A stretch of DNA of 64,000 nt from Paenibacillus riograndensis SBR5 (lineage in GTDB: Bacteria > Bacillota > Bacilli > Paenibacillales > Paenibacillaceae). The position numbers and the translations under genes are program-made. Below are positions 28,947 through 37,250 of the stretch, piece after piece. The notes under the pieces were generated by a model. That model searched no databases. It was not told where the DNA came from and was given only the letters and a program-made list of their open reading frames with translations. Numbering within the stretch: the first letter of the stretch is position 1; each line of letters opens with the position of its first letter. The stretch lies in NCBI RefSeq assembly GCF_000981585.1, contig NZ_LN831776.1, forward strand, positions 2,681,001-2,745,000, in the 5' to 3' direction.

Positions 28947-30308
28947 GTGCATACGGAATTTGAAGTGGGGAGATTGCTGCTCAATCTTTTACTGGTTCTG
29001 GTGCTCGTATTGTTGAACGGCATCTTTGTGGCAGCGGAGTTCTCGCTCGTAAAGGTGAGGCAGTCGCGTCTGACGCAGCTCGTCAGCGAAGGGAACAAGA
29101 TGGCCGGATATGCGCTGAAGGTCAACAAGAAGCTGGATGCCTATCTGTCGGCGACCCAGTTCGGGATTACGCTCGCCTCGCTGGGGTTGGGCTGGGTCGG
29201 GGAACCGGCCATCTCCGAACTGCTGGTGGAGCCGCTGATGGTGCAGATTGGGGTTACCGATCATACGCTGATCTCCACGGTATCCGTAGTTGTAGGTTTT
29301 TCGATCATTACCTTTTTACATATTGTGCTGGGTGAGCTTGCGCCGAAATCCCTGGCCATCCAAAAAACGGAAGGCTCCGCGCTGCTGCTGTCGGCGCCGC
29401 TGATGTTCTTTTATAATGTGTTTCTGCCGTTCATCTGGGTGCTGAATGCATCGGCCAATGCACTTCTGAGGCTGGTGGGAGTAGAGCCGGCCAGTGAAGC
29501 CGAAGCCGCCCACTCGGAAGAAGAAATCCGCATTCTTATGAACCAAAGTGCCAAGAGCGGTGTGATTGACAAGGATGAGATGAAGCTGATGGACAACATC
29601 TTTGAATTCTCTGATCTGCTGGCCCGCGAGGTCATGCTTCCGCGTACAGATATGGATGTGTTATACAGCAATCTTTCTCTGGAAGAAAATATGCGGATTA
29701 TTACGGAGACGAAGCATTCCCGTTATCCGGTGGCTTTTGAGGACAAGGACCGGATTATCGGCTTCATTCATATCACCGATCTGCTGTTTGCGCCGCTGGA
29801 GCAGCAGAACGATCTGGCATCGCTGGTCCGGCCTATCCTCAATGTGCCGGAATCCATAGAGATCAGCCATGCGCTGCGGCTGATGCAGAAGAACAAGGCC
29901 CAGCTTACACTCGTTGTAGATGAATATGGCGGGACCGCAGGGCTGCTCACTGCCGAGGAGATCCTTGAGGAAATCGTAGGGGACCTGCATGACGAATTCG
30001 AGGATGAACGTCCAAGCGTGGAACACAACGGCGATTATATCTCCGTCGAGGGCCGCATGCTGATTGAAGATGTGAACGACCTTACCGGCGTAGTGATTGA
30101 GGACGACGAGGTCGACTCTATCGGAGGCTGGCTCTTCAAGGAGCTGGAGGGCAATCCGTCCAAAGGCAAGCGGGTAGTCGTCGGTGATGTTACCTTCGAG
30201 GTGGAGGAAGCCACGCGTCTGCGGATCACCCGAATCAACATCCACCGTGAAACGCCTCTGGTATCCGAAGAGGATGAAGCCGGTGAAGATGGGGACGGCG
30301 TGAAGTAG
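28947..30308 (+). CDS. CNNM/CorC-family (hemolysin C-like) membrane protein
   Basis: A 453-residue protein starting at GTG. Domains: DUF21/CNNM membrane region (about 1-190; SATQFGITLASLGLGWVGEP), two CBS domains (about 215-340; DVLYSNLSLEENM, VDEYGGTAGLLTAEEI) and a CorC_HlyC domain (about 350-430; VEGRMLIEDVNDL, DSIGGWLF). Family members are implicated in Mg2+ export or homeostasis. It begins 18 bases after the yfkAB stop and may be co-transcribed. Confidence 0.92.
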   Translation: MHTEFEVGRLLLNLLLVLVLVLLNGIFVAAEFSLVKVRQSRLTQLVSEGNKMAGYALKVNKKLDAYLSATQFGITLASLGLGWVGEPAISELLVEPLMVQIGVTDHTLISTVSVVVGFSIITFLHIVLGELAPKSLAIQKTEGSALLLSAPLMFFYNVFLPFIWVLNASANALLRLVGVEPASEAEAAHSEEEIRILMNQSAKSGVIDKDEMKLMDNIFEFSDLLAREVMLPRTDMDVLYSNLSLEENMRIITETKHSRYPVAFEDKDRIIGFIHITDLLFAPLEQQNDLASLVRPILNVPESIEISHALRLMQKNKAQLTLVVDEYGGTAGLLTAEEILEEIVGDLHDEFEDERPSVEHNGDYISVEGRMLIEDVNDLTGVVIEDDEVDSIGGWLFKELEGNPSKGKRVVVGDVTFEVEEATRLRITRINIHRETPLVSEEDEAGEDGDGVK

Positions 30309-30403
30309 GCGGACGTCCCGGCCGCTTTAATTTACCTGTGAGCATAAGCGTGCGTTCTGATTGTACGCGTTCTGCATTTGATTTTGTTTTGATATGGTAT
30401 GCC

Positions 30404-30446
30404 AAAGGCTGTCCAAGTCACACGATGATTTGGACAGCCTTTTTTG
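30404..30446 (+). terminator. terminator after the CNNM gene
   Basis: AAAGGCTGTCCAA and TTGGACAGCCTTT form a long stem with a 13-base loop and are followed by six T. Confidence 0.9.
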
Positions 30447-30584
30447 TTGTGCTGGGAATAAGTCACAACAGCCGCAGATACACCGTGAAGGGAGTACGGT
30501 TTGTCCGCAGAAGCCTACAATGCGTGCAGCCAAGTTCCAGAAATGCTTATTCCAACGAGCGACTGCTCACCGGCTTCTTCGCAA

Positions 30585-30780
30585 GTATTAGTTGGAAAAA
30601 GGGAACTTATTTTACCGAAAATTCAAAAATAATCAGATTTAAGTGGAAAAAGGAAACTTAATTGGACTCAATTACCTCGCTAGAGGCAAAACGAGCTGAA
30701 TTAGTGTACCTTTTTCCACTTAACCTGCGGAGAAAAGGGGGCACGAGCAAATTAGTTTCCCTTTTTCCACTTTGAACTGC
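30585..30780. repeat. dispersed repeat units (GTGGAAAAAGGAAACT type)
   Basis: AGTTGGAAAAAGGGAACTTA and AAGTGGAAAAAGGAAACTTA lie about 50 bases apart on the + strand; their inverse appears as TACCTTTTTCCACTTAA and AGTTTCCCTTTTTCCACTTT some 60-100 bases further on. The ~760 bases between the CNNM gene and the first permease relic hold no gene besides these units. Confidence 0.55.
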
Positions 30781-31070
30781 CGCAGGGTTCATGGGGACTC
30801 GTTCTGCTGGAAACGCTGGAATGAAATCCAAACCCGCTGCACCGTCCTTTACTGGACAGAGCGCACCCGGTTCGTTCTTATGCTGACAGACTTCAAAAAG
30901 GATTTCACGTTATGTTTCGTGACGTCAGATTCATGAGAAAAGAAATGTATCCCTTTTCATTTAGGAATCAAAGTAATATTACCGTACATAATAAAGTTGA
31001 TACGCCTATCTCACCGGAGTTCTTCCCTCTTATATACTTTTCTCAAGGAATAAAGAGGGGGATTGCAAGA

Positions 31071-31640
31071 TGAGCAAAAGGACAGCGCATCGGTGATGTC
31101 CATCGTGTTCTTCATTATTTTTAATTCCTATAACGGGGTGCTGAACCAGTTCCTGCTGAAATATCATCTGGTGGGTGAGCCGGTAAGCTGGCTGGGACCT
31201 AAATATGCAATGCTGACGACTATAATGATTGATCTGGGGAGCTGTCGGCAACTACATACTGCTCTTCCTGGCTGGACTGCAGGGCATACCGGAGGATCTG
31301 TACGAAGCTGCGTCCATAGACGGAGCAAGTGAAGCCCGTAAGCTGTGGAGCATTACCATTCCGCTGCTGGGTCCGGTTATGCAGATGATCATCATGCTGG
31401 CAATTACGATTTCACTCAAGGGCTACGAGAGCATTATGGTATTGACCCAGGGCGGACCCTACAGCAAGACGGAGGTTATGTATCTGTATCTGTTCAAGCT
31501 GCTGTTCCCGATTTCGCCGGAAGTGCAGACCCAGCAGCAGCTCGGCTACGGAAGTGCGGTCGGTTTTGCGACGGGCGGTTATTGTGGGTGTGGTCACGAT
31601 GATTTATTTCTACTTTTCTATATTAAGCCGGGGAGGATTA
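31071..31640 (+). pseudogene. broken sugar ABC transporter permease (MalF-like)
   Basis: The start survives: GAGGGGG then ATG at 31071, followed by MSKRTAHR, and then the frame breaks into VMSIVFFIIFNSYNGVLNQF, the middle of a binding-protein-dependent permease, so roughly 130 or more residues are missing. A shift near 31230 continues the protein in another frame (GAVGNYILLFLAGLQGIPED, LYEAASIDGA, the EAA loop), and another near 31570 leads to AVIVGVVTMIYFYFS. Deletion plus two frameshifts rule out a working protein. Confidence 0.85.
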
Positions 31641-31644
31641 TTCT

Positions 31645-31940
31645 ATGGTACAGAAATTGCTGGGGAAAACCATTCTGTGGATCTTCCTGCTGGTCAGTGC
31701 TGCAATCACCTTGTTTCCCATTGCTGTCGTCATTTTCGGTTCGCTGAAAACGAATCTGGAACTGACCACAGGTGCGACGATTCTGCCGGCCGCTTGGGAG
31801 TTCGGCAACTATGCGACGGCGTGGAAGACGGCAAACTTCTCGCGTTTTACCTGGAACAGCATATTTGTCAGCACGATGACGACGGCAGGCTCGCTGCTAG
31901 TGTCCGCGATGGCGGCGTATGCGGTTGACCGTGTATCCAA
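31645..31940 (+). pseudogene. truncated sugar ABC transporter permease (MalG-like)
   Basis: An ATG at 31645 after GGGGAGG opens VQKLLGKTILWIFLLVSAAI and runs through ITLFPIAVVIFGSLKT, SRFTWNSIFVST and LLVSAMAAYAVDRV, the first ~95 residues of a MalG/AraQ-type permease. After DRV the homology stops and unrelated sequence follows to a stop at 32016. The junction near 31935 marks the edge of the A/T-rich island. Confidence 0.8.
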
Positions 31941-32211
31941 ATCGACTAAACCTCCGGAAGACACCAAAATTCGTACGGTTATCGAAGCCGCAGTCAGGCA
32001 TTTTGATCTGCCGTGATGCGAATGCTTGAATGGCGAAATAATGATTTATGAAGGTGGAATTCTTAATATCATCGAATATGATAACAATCTTTTACACATA
32101 CTTATTTTGGAGGGGAGCATGGAACGATGCACAAAATTTTTAGAACGATTGGTGAGTGTAAATGAATCTTATAAAAAATGAAATCTTCTATCATATTGAT
32201 AGTTATGGAAT

Positions 32212-32781
32212 ATGGAAAAAAATACAATATATCAAATAAATAAAAATGAACAACAAGCTTATTCAAGTGTGTCAAGAGCTTTTATAACTGAAGACAGTAA
32301 AAAAAACATACCTTATATACCATTAATCAAACTTAGGACAATGAATGATTTAAAAACTGCTTTAAATTATGCTTTAAACTCAATCCAACATCTTAATTTT
32401 GTACTAAGAGAAATGGTCTTTGAAGAAGTAAGAATGAAACATTTTCCTGATCATCCTTCCAGGCAAACATGTCTTTACGTTACCAACAAAGAAGAACTTG
32501 CTTATTGGTATAGAAGACTTGTAAGAAAAGAAAAACGAATTATTGTATTTGAGTTGACAGGGAGAATTCATCAAGCTTCTGAGTGGCACACATTTGTAGG
32601 TGACTTGAAAAGCGTAGAACAATATAGGCAACTGGCTAACTGGTATTGGAATGGAACCCCGGCAAAAACAGTTTGGGGTGAATATTGGAGCAATAAAGGG
32701 CAACTCGATCGACAAGAATGGATTTTTGAAGGAACGGCTTATGTGGTTGATTTCAAAAATAACTTGGATGAAATCGATTAA
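32212..32781 (+). CDS. DUF2441-like protein, possibly 5'-frameshifted
   Basis: A 189-residue open frame. The core LREMVFEEVRMKHFPDHPSR followed by QTCLYVTNKEELAYWY, then YWNGTPAKTVWGEYW and a final VVDF, resembles DUF2441 proteins. Those begin with FYHIDxxG; exactly this (NEIFYHIDSYGIWKK) is encoded just upstream from ATG 32162 but in another frame, and joins the downstream frame at the seven-A tract 32216-32222. Either the gene is frameshifted or the tract allows slippage. It is A/T-rich like its neighbours and convergent with the kinase gene. Function unknown. Confidence 0.6.
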   Translation: MEKNTIYQINKNEQQAYSSVSRAFITEDSKKNIPYIPLIKLRTMNDLKTALNYALNSIQHLNFVLREMVFEEVRMKHFPDHPSRQTCLYVTNKEELAYWYRRLVRKEKRIIVFELTGRIHQASEWHTFVGDLKSVEQYRQLANWYWNGTPAKTVWGEYWSNKGQLDRQEWIFEGTAYVVDFKNNLDEID

Positions 32782-32838
32782 CAGGGGAACCGATTGTGTC
32801 TTATTGCGTTATCGTATCCGAAAATTCTGTCCAGCTTT

Positions 32839-34188
32839 CTAGAGTTTTGTACTTTCTATTTCTAAATATTCCTTTATAGTTTGAATAGAGGGTGTTTTTT
32901 TAGACTGGATTGAAAGGATATTATTTAATACATCTATTTCATCTGATTGATCGATATTGCCGTAATTCATAACATAATTTATTAAATTAACAATAGAAAA
33001 AATATCATCTTCGAATTTTGGTAATCCATGTTCTTTTTGATTAGGGGATATAAAACCCGGTGTTCCAAAACCATATGCAGGAATCTGACTATCCACCTTG
33101 TAGGCAAATTCAAAATCAATAAAATATACTTCGCCATGCTGATTTATTAAAATATTTGAGGGACTTAGATCTCGGTGTATGTATTTCTGATTATGAAGTC
33201 GCATAAGATTCTCGCAAATCTTAATTAGATAGTTAAGTAATTCCTTTTTTTTATCTTTATTAACATGAAACCAAAGTTGTTTACATGTTAGTTCTTCAGT
33301 TTTTTCTTGTAATGTCTTCCCTTCAATAAATTCCATTGGAAGATAACCACAATTATTATCATCAAAATAAGAATCAGTCTTTGGTATAGATAACTTAGAT
33401 TCTAATTCTTTGTGTATCAATTCTTGATTCTTAAGTTGATAACGACCATCTCTTCCATACCAATCAGATGTACAATGTGCTCTAGCTTGTTTCAAAACTT
33501 TAAGTTCAACGTGTTCGTGTGACCTAACATCCAAAGTTAATAATATACCACCTTTAGGAGAAGATTTAATTACTTCTAATAATAAATATCCAGGACCAAT
33601 AATATTATGTGAATAAGTTGCTGGATAAGGAAATGTGAACTTTGTAAAAGGGATAGTCACACCTTTTTCCAGTCGGTATGGGATATGGTATTCATCTTTT
33701 ACTAATCTATCATTAATATATATATATTTTGTTCTTTCACCAGTGGACTTGGTGACAATAATTGGATTGAAACTACCGTATCTGGCGTATACAACATCTC
33801 CTAGACGTAAATCAGTAATAATTTCTGGTCCTTTTTGACCCTTGGTAATCTTTGCTAAGTCTTCTGATATCATTTTGGCTTCGTTATCATCTTTTGGGTA
33901 AATTGTAATGCATTTTCCTATTTGTGTATATCCAAAAAAACCTTCGTTTAATTTAAATAGATTTTCAGAACTATTAATTATTTTAAAACACAATTTTGAT
34001 TTTTGGAAAAAGGGAAGTATTAACTCGAAAAGTTGTAATGCGTTTGTAGGTATAGTTGATAAATGTATTTTCCAACCCTGTATTCTTGAAGAAGTTCCAA
34101 CTTGTAACCAAAGACCTTCAGAAATATACTCGAATTTGTGTTTTGTCAATATTAATTCATAATTCATAGATAAATTATTTCTTAACAT
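32839..34188 (-). CDS. lanthipeptide synthetase-like lyase-kinase without cyclase domain
   Basis: A 449-residue protein in A/T-rich sequence. Residues ~35-195 match the N-terminal lyase region of class III (LanKC/RamC-type) synthetases: GYTQIGKCITIYP (87-98), KGPEIITDLRLGDVVYARYG. Residues ~200-430 are a protein kinase: ELKVLK (Lys230), IHRDLSPSNILI (HRD 338-340), FIDFEF (Asp358), GTPGF. Full LanKC enzymes have about 850 residues with a C-terminal LanC cyclase, absent here. CGGAGG before the ATG fixes the start. It should phosphorylate and eliminate Ser/Thr of a precursor, most likely the peptide encoded upstream. No separate cyclase is in the window. Confidence 0.8.
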   Translation of the reverse strand: MLRNNLSMNYELILTKHKFEYISEGLWLQVGTSSRIQGWKIHLSTIPTNALQLFELILPFFQKSKLCFKIINSSENLFKLNEGFFGYTQIGKCITIYPKDDNEAKMISEDLAKITKGQKGPEIITDLRLGDVVYARYGSFNPIIVTKSTGERTKYIYINDRLVKDEYHIPYRLEKGVTIPFTKFTFPYPATYSHNIIGPGYLLLEVIKSSPKGGILLTLDVRSHEHVELKVLKQARAHCTSDWYGRDGRYQLKNQELIHKELESKLSIPKTDSYFDDNNCGYLPMEFIEGKTLQEKTEELTCKQLWFHVNKDKKKELLNYLIKICENLMRLHNQKYIHRDLSPSNILINQHGEVYFIDFEFAYKVDSQIPAYGFGTPGFISPNQKEHGLPKFEDDIFSIVNLINYVMNYGNIDQSDEIDVLNNILSIQSKKTPSIQTIKEYLEIESTKL

Positions 34189-34269
34189 CTGAGCCTCCGT
34201 ATGTAGCTAATTGGCTTAGCTGAAGATACTTTGTATAAGGAATATAGTTTGACTTGGCATGGAGTCTCT

Positions 34270-34340
34270 GCGGGCAACAGTTCTAGCTAATGTCGCAAAA
34301 CATTAAGATTTTACGATGTTAACTAGCATATAGTGCCCGC
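34270..34340 (-). other. long imperfect hairpin between precursor and synthetase genes
   Basis: Two ~27-base arms (GCGGGCAACAGTTCTAGCTA... and the inverse ...TAACTAGCATATAGTGCCCGC) enclose a ~20-base loop in the 214-base gap. In RiPP operons such structures often lower read-through from a highly expressed precursor to its enzyme; that role is inferred. Confidence 0.5.
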
Positions 34341-34402
34341 GACTTCATAGGGGATATGCTAAAAAGGGTTTTTCAAACTAATAGATCCCACTAAGTTTTT
34401 TT

Positions 34403-34642
34403 CTAAATATCATATTGCTCATGGCAACAGTGAGAAACAACCTCTGAATTACCTAAAGCAAATACTCCATAAAATGCTTTTTCTGGCGTCATAGATAGAA
34501 TTTGTTCTCTAATTGCAGCATCTGTTATGTTAATCTCAGAAAGAATTTGGTGTGGTTCATTAATCAACTTGTTAAAGAACTCTTGATCTGATTTCGCTTT
34601 TTCCATTAATTCTTTATAAATTGTGGTTTTAATATTATCCAT
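34403..34642 (-). CDS. RiPP precursor candidate, NHLP/Nif11-like leader
   Basis: A 79-residue peptide with an excellent AGGAGG six bases before the ATG. Residues 10-40 (ELMEKAKSDQEFFNKLINEP) have the pattern of nitrile-hydratase-like/Nif11-type leaders (acidic, amphipathic, S/D-x-E-F-x-x-x-L-x-x-x-P). The tail (residues 57-79) contains S66, S70, C72 and C73 in GNSEVVSHCCHEQYDI, the right residues for lanthionine-type rings. It lies upstream of the lyase-kinase gene on the same strand. Calling it the substrate of that enzyme is inference, but the combination is hard to explain otherwise. Confidence 0.7.
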   Translation of the reverse strand: MDNIKTTIYKELMEKAKSDQEFFNKLINEPHQILSEINITDAAIREQILSMTPEKAFYGVFALGNSEVVSHCCHEQYDI

Positions 34643-34748
34643 ATAGATCCTCCTATTTTTATATTCATCAAAATCATTTCCTGTTTTAGAGGGATTTATA
34701 CAAAATCAGTTCTGAAATGTAAGCTCACGTCGAGGAACTAGTGCCCCT

Positions 34749-35470
34749 TCAGACAACCTTGATCTTGTTTTGTTCTCTTAAAATAATGGCCTTACGTTTG
34801 TTCTTATTACGCCAGCGGAGGTATGCCTGAATGGCTAAAGCCAAGTCTTGATGTTTGGCAAAATCACTGCCCTCCAAAACAAACTTTCGAAGCGGTCCGA
34901 AGTGGCATTCAATTCGGTTGAGCCAAGAAGCATATGTTGGCGTGAAGGTGAGTTCCACATTATTTTTCGATGCCCAAGCCTTCACTTTATGGTGAGGATG
35001 CGGCGAGAAGTTATCGAGCGGCGAGCAGATGCTTAACCCCATGAGGACGGATATAGGTTGCACGTAAACGAGACGGTTTGCGCTGTTGGAACCAGCCTTT
35101 TCCTATTCCGGATCATTTGAAGTTTTCCAGGTTTTCGTATTTTGGTAGGTGATTTTGGCCTCGTTCAAGATGACCTGAAGGATTTCAATGGAAATAGAAG
35201 CTACAATTTCTCGTTCTTCTGCCGCGTGTTTGAGCTTCGAAGGTGAGCAGTTTGTAAACGGGGAACCTGCAACTTTTGGCGGGATTTGGGCAAGTTCAAT
35301 AGGCGGCCGTCCTCCCCCATATTTCGGTTGGAGTGAAGTCATTCCTTCCTGATTAAACCGATGAAGTGTATGCCGAATATGTTCACCTGAAATGTGATAC
35401 AACCGGCTGATCTCGGGTACTTTCATTTTTTGGGCGGAGGCTAAAATGAGCAAGGATCGACGAACTTGCA
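34749..35470 (-). pseudogene. broken IS630-family transposase
   Basis: Two out-of-frame pieces of one transposase. The N-terminal part (35470 to 35103) has VRRSLLILASAQKMKVPEIS and an HTH (HIRHTLHRFNQEGMTSLQPK, then YGGGRPP). The C-terminal part (to 34749) has HHKVKAWASKNNVELTFTPT, YASWLNRIE and QAYLRWRNKNKR, the DDE end of IS630. Between them TYIRPHGVKHLLA joins directly to LDNFSPHPHH, so most of the catalytic domain is deleted, and the frame is shifted. Its 5' side abuts the cotJ relic at 35483. Confidence 0.85.
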
Positions 35471-35482
35471 CAGGGTCATTAA

Positions 35483-35645
35483 GGAGGAGTTGTATGATGG
35501 AATCACAAGAGAGGGTATATTTCTCTTTTCGGGGCCCGTTCGATCCATGCCCGCCGGTGCCGTTCAAGACGTATGTGGTCCCGCCGAACCAGTTTATTAA
35601 TTTTCATAGGCGTGCTGACGGATATTTCAACCGAAGAATTCGCCC
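35483..35645 (+). pseudogene. deleted cotJ operon copy (cotJA 5' end joined to cotJC interior)
   Basis: Bases 35483-35606 match the intact cotJA start (44855-44975) with only about four differences, including AGGAGGAG and ATG at 35494. The sequence then jumps to ATAGGCGTGCTGACGGATAT, then TTCAACCGAAGAATTCGCCC, encoding GVLTDISTEEFA, an internal piece of cotJC (45595-45634), with several synonymous differences. All of cotJB is missing. It reads through as a 74-residue open frame but cannot be a working coat protein gene. Confidence 0.85.
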
Positions 35646-35666
35646 GTTAAGGTTATCTGTTATGAG

Positions 35667-35855
35667 TTAACCTCGGGATTCTGGTAATTTCGGGTACAGT
35701 TTAAGAACATCTAGTACATGCTCTACTTGTGGTATTATCCCCGCCTTAGCCTCTTTACGTTGTTCCTCTATGTTCAATTCATCTTGTGCGAAAGGTAGTC
35801 CTCGTTTCAGCATCAGCAATTCGTTCAGATAGGTTCTGAGATCGTTCTAAAAACA
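35667..35855 (-). pseudogene. orphan C-terminal gene fragment
   Basis: A frame ending at 35667 reads NDLRTYLNELLMLKRGLPFA, then QDELNIEEQRKEAKAGIIPQ, then VEHVLDVLKLYPKLPESRG. It looks like genuine coding (helical, charged) and fits the C-terminus of a larger protein, but it has no start codon with a ribosome site, and the frame breaks upstream near 35855. The family was not recognised. Confidence 0.35.
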
Positions 35856-36119
35856 CTTCTATAGACACCACGTTCCTCACACGCAGACCGTCTGAAATTC
35901 GTTCTTCTACTATATATAGACAAAAAAAGGGAGCGTCCATAAGCCATGAAATGGCTGCTAGGGCCCCTCATTTTTTTGAGCAAGATCGACGTCAGCACTT
36001 GGTGTGGACGCTCCGTGAACGAACCGTTGCTCCAACCGCTGCAGCTTTTTTCCACAATCAGTCCGTTCTCTCAGCAGTTTAAGCTGGAATTGTTTCTACA
36101 ATTTCTTAAGAACAACAAA

Positions 36120-36296
36120 GAAATCGCCCTTTTGGTAAAATGGAAGTACCACCATCCATCCCGAAAGGAGCGATTTCTTTGTACATTCAATATACTATGG
36201 ACCAACTTTGCTTGCCCATGGATTTAGAAGAAGACATCCCACAAAATCATCTTGTTCGTGTCGTCAACGCCGCCGTCCTTCAATTTCTCGTTTTTT
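36120..36296 (+). mobile_element. IS1182-family remnant (left end and transposase start)
   Basis: The inverse pair CAAAGAAATCGC / GCGATTTCTTTG brackets 36115-36182, and then LYIQYTMDQLCLPMDLEEDI then PQNHLVRVVNAAV is the start of an IS1182-type transposase, which ends abruptly at FLVF and a stop. Only the first ~40 residues survive. The 35.7-36.1 kb stretch before it holds no other recognisable gene. Confidence 0.65.
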
Positions 36297-36318
36297 AAAA
36301 CCATCCACGGCTTTGTCT

Positions 36319-37245
36319 TTAGCGGATAATCGACTTGGCGCGCATACGAAGCTGGTGCCGTTCACCGCGGATAGCATTGCCAAGCGCATCAATATTCTGG
36401 TACAAGGCGAGGCCGGAGAAACCGGCATCACCGATATGCTGAATATCAACCCCGCATGCTTTGCAGGCAAGGGCGATTTTCTGTACAACTTCCTTGCTGG
36501 AGCTTTCTTGGCTTGTGCCGATGGCTGACAGAGTCAGCACTTTTTTGGACGGATCTGTCACAGAACGATTATGTGTATGGACAATCTCCACCATCCTCGT
36601 CAGGTCTTCTTCCCTAAACTTGGGCACGGTATAGACAGCTGGGAACAAAATAATATCGGCGCCAGCGTCAATGAAGGCCTGCACGGTTTCCGCATCAATA
36701 ATAGGCTCATCGATGCCAGAACTGTGCATTTTGCCTGCAATAATCAGCCCATGGAAATGCTGGCGCGCCTGGCTTATTGAGTGGCAAATGGCTGAATTCG
36801 TAACACCGGTACCTGGATTTCCAGTGAGGCAAATGAAATCCAGACCAAGCTCATTTGCTTGAAGAAAAGTAGATACAGTTGCTCTGCGGCCCGGGCCGAG
36901 GTGCTCTTTTTCGTCCATGGTTTCTCGCGAATCGTCAACGGGTTCCAAGTTGGCGCCTACCGGCCGGCCAATCAGATTCCTCAATGTCCGTACAGGCTGC
37001 GGATCGGCAGGATCAATACCTGATATTTGTGGTTGCTCTAGATCGAATGCGTTTAGCAGCAGTAGATCCGCTCCCGCGAACCGGGCAATTTCACCATTCG
37101 TGATTCCGTCAATAATGGGTTCCTTTACTACCGCCGTCTCAGCCAATATTGTTCTTCCTTCACTGGCATATATGGAGAGCTTTAACTCATCCCGATTCAT
37201 GGCAAGCAGGTCGCTGGCGTTGCAGTTCAGTAATCGTTTCGTCAT
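36319..37245 (-). CDS. DUF7916-type TIM-barrel protein of a PTS operon
   Basis: A protein of about 308 residues: TKRLLNCNASDLLAMNRDEL, GRPVGANLEPVD, FICLTGNPGTGVTNSAI, GLIIAGKMHSSGIDEPI, LSAIGTSQES and DIQHIGDAGFSG. These glycine-rich strand ends suggest a TIM barrel, and the family (which I associate with DUF7916) is common in PTS operons; the reaction is unknown. An upstream ATG at 37254 is too close to AAAGGAG, so 37245 is preferred. The gene overlaps or abuts the EIIC stop, so it is co-transcribed. The C-terminus appears complete despite the IS remnant just beyond. Confidence 0.75.
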   Translation of the reverse strand: MTKRLLNCNASDLLAMNRDELKLSIYASEGRTILAETAVVKEPIIDGITNGEIARFAGADLLLLNAFDLEQPQISGIDPADPQPVRTLRNLIGRPVGANLEPVDDSRETMDEKEHLGPGRRATVSTFLQANELGLDFICLTGNPGTGVTNSAICHSISQARQHFHGLIIAGKMHSSGIDEPIIDAETVQAFIDAGADIILFPAVYTVPKFREEDLTRMVEIVHTHNRSVTDPSKKVLTLSAIGTSQESSSKEVVQKIALACKACGVDIQHIGDAGFSGLALYQNIDALGNAIRGERHQLRMRAKSIIR

Positions 37246-37250
37246 GGTTT

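Noticed and set aside
32119..32181. Short peptide MERCTKFLERLVSVN after GGAGGGG as an extra RiPP precursor
   Set aside because: Ribosome-site spacing is only three bases and the peptide has no leader-like or core-like pattern.
35494..35670. 74-residue open frame as an intact second CotJA
   Set aside because: Only the first ~38 codons match CotJA; the rest is out-of-frame cotJC-derived and unrelated sequence.
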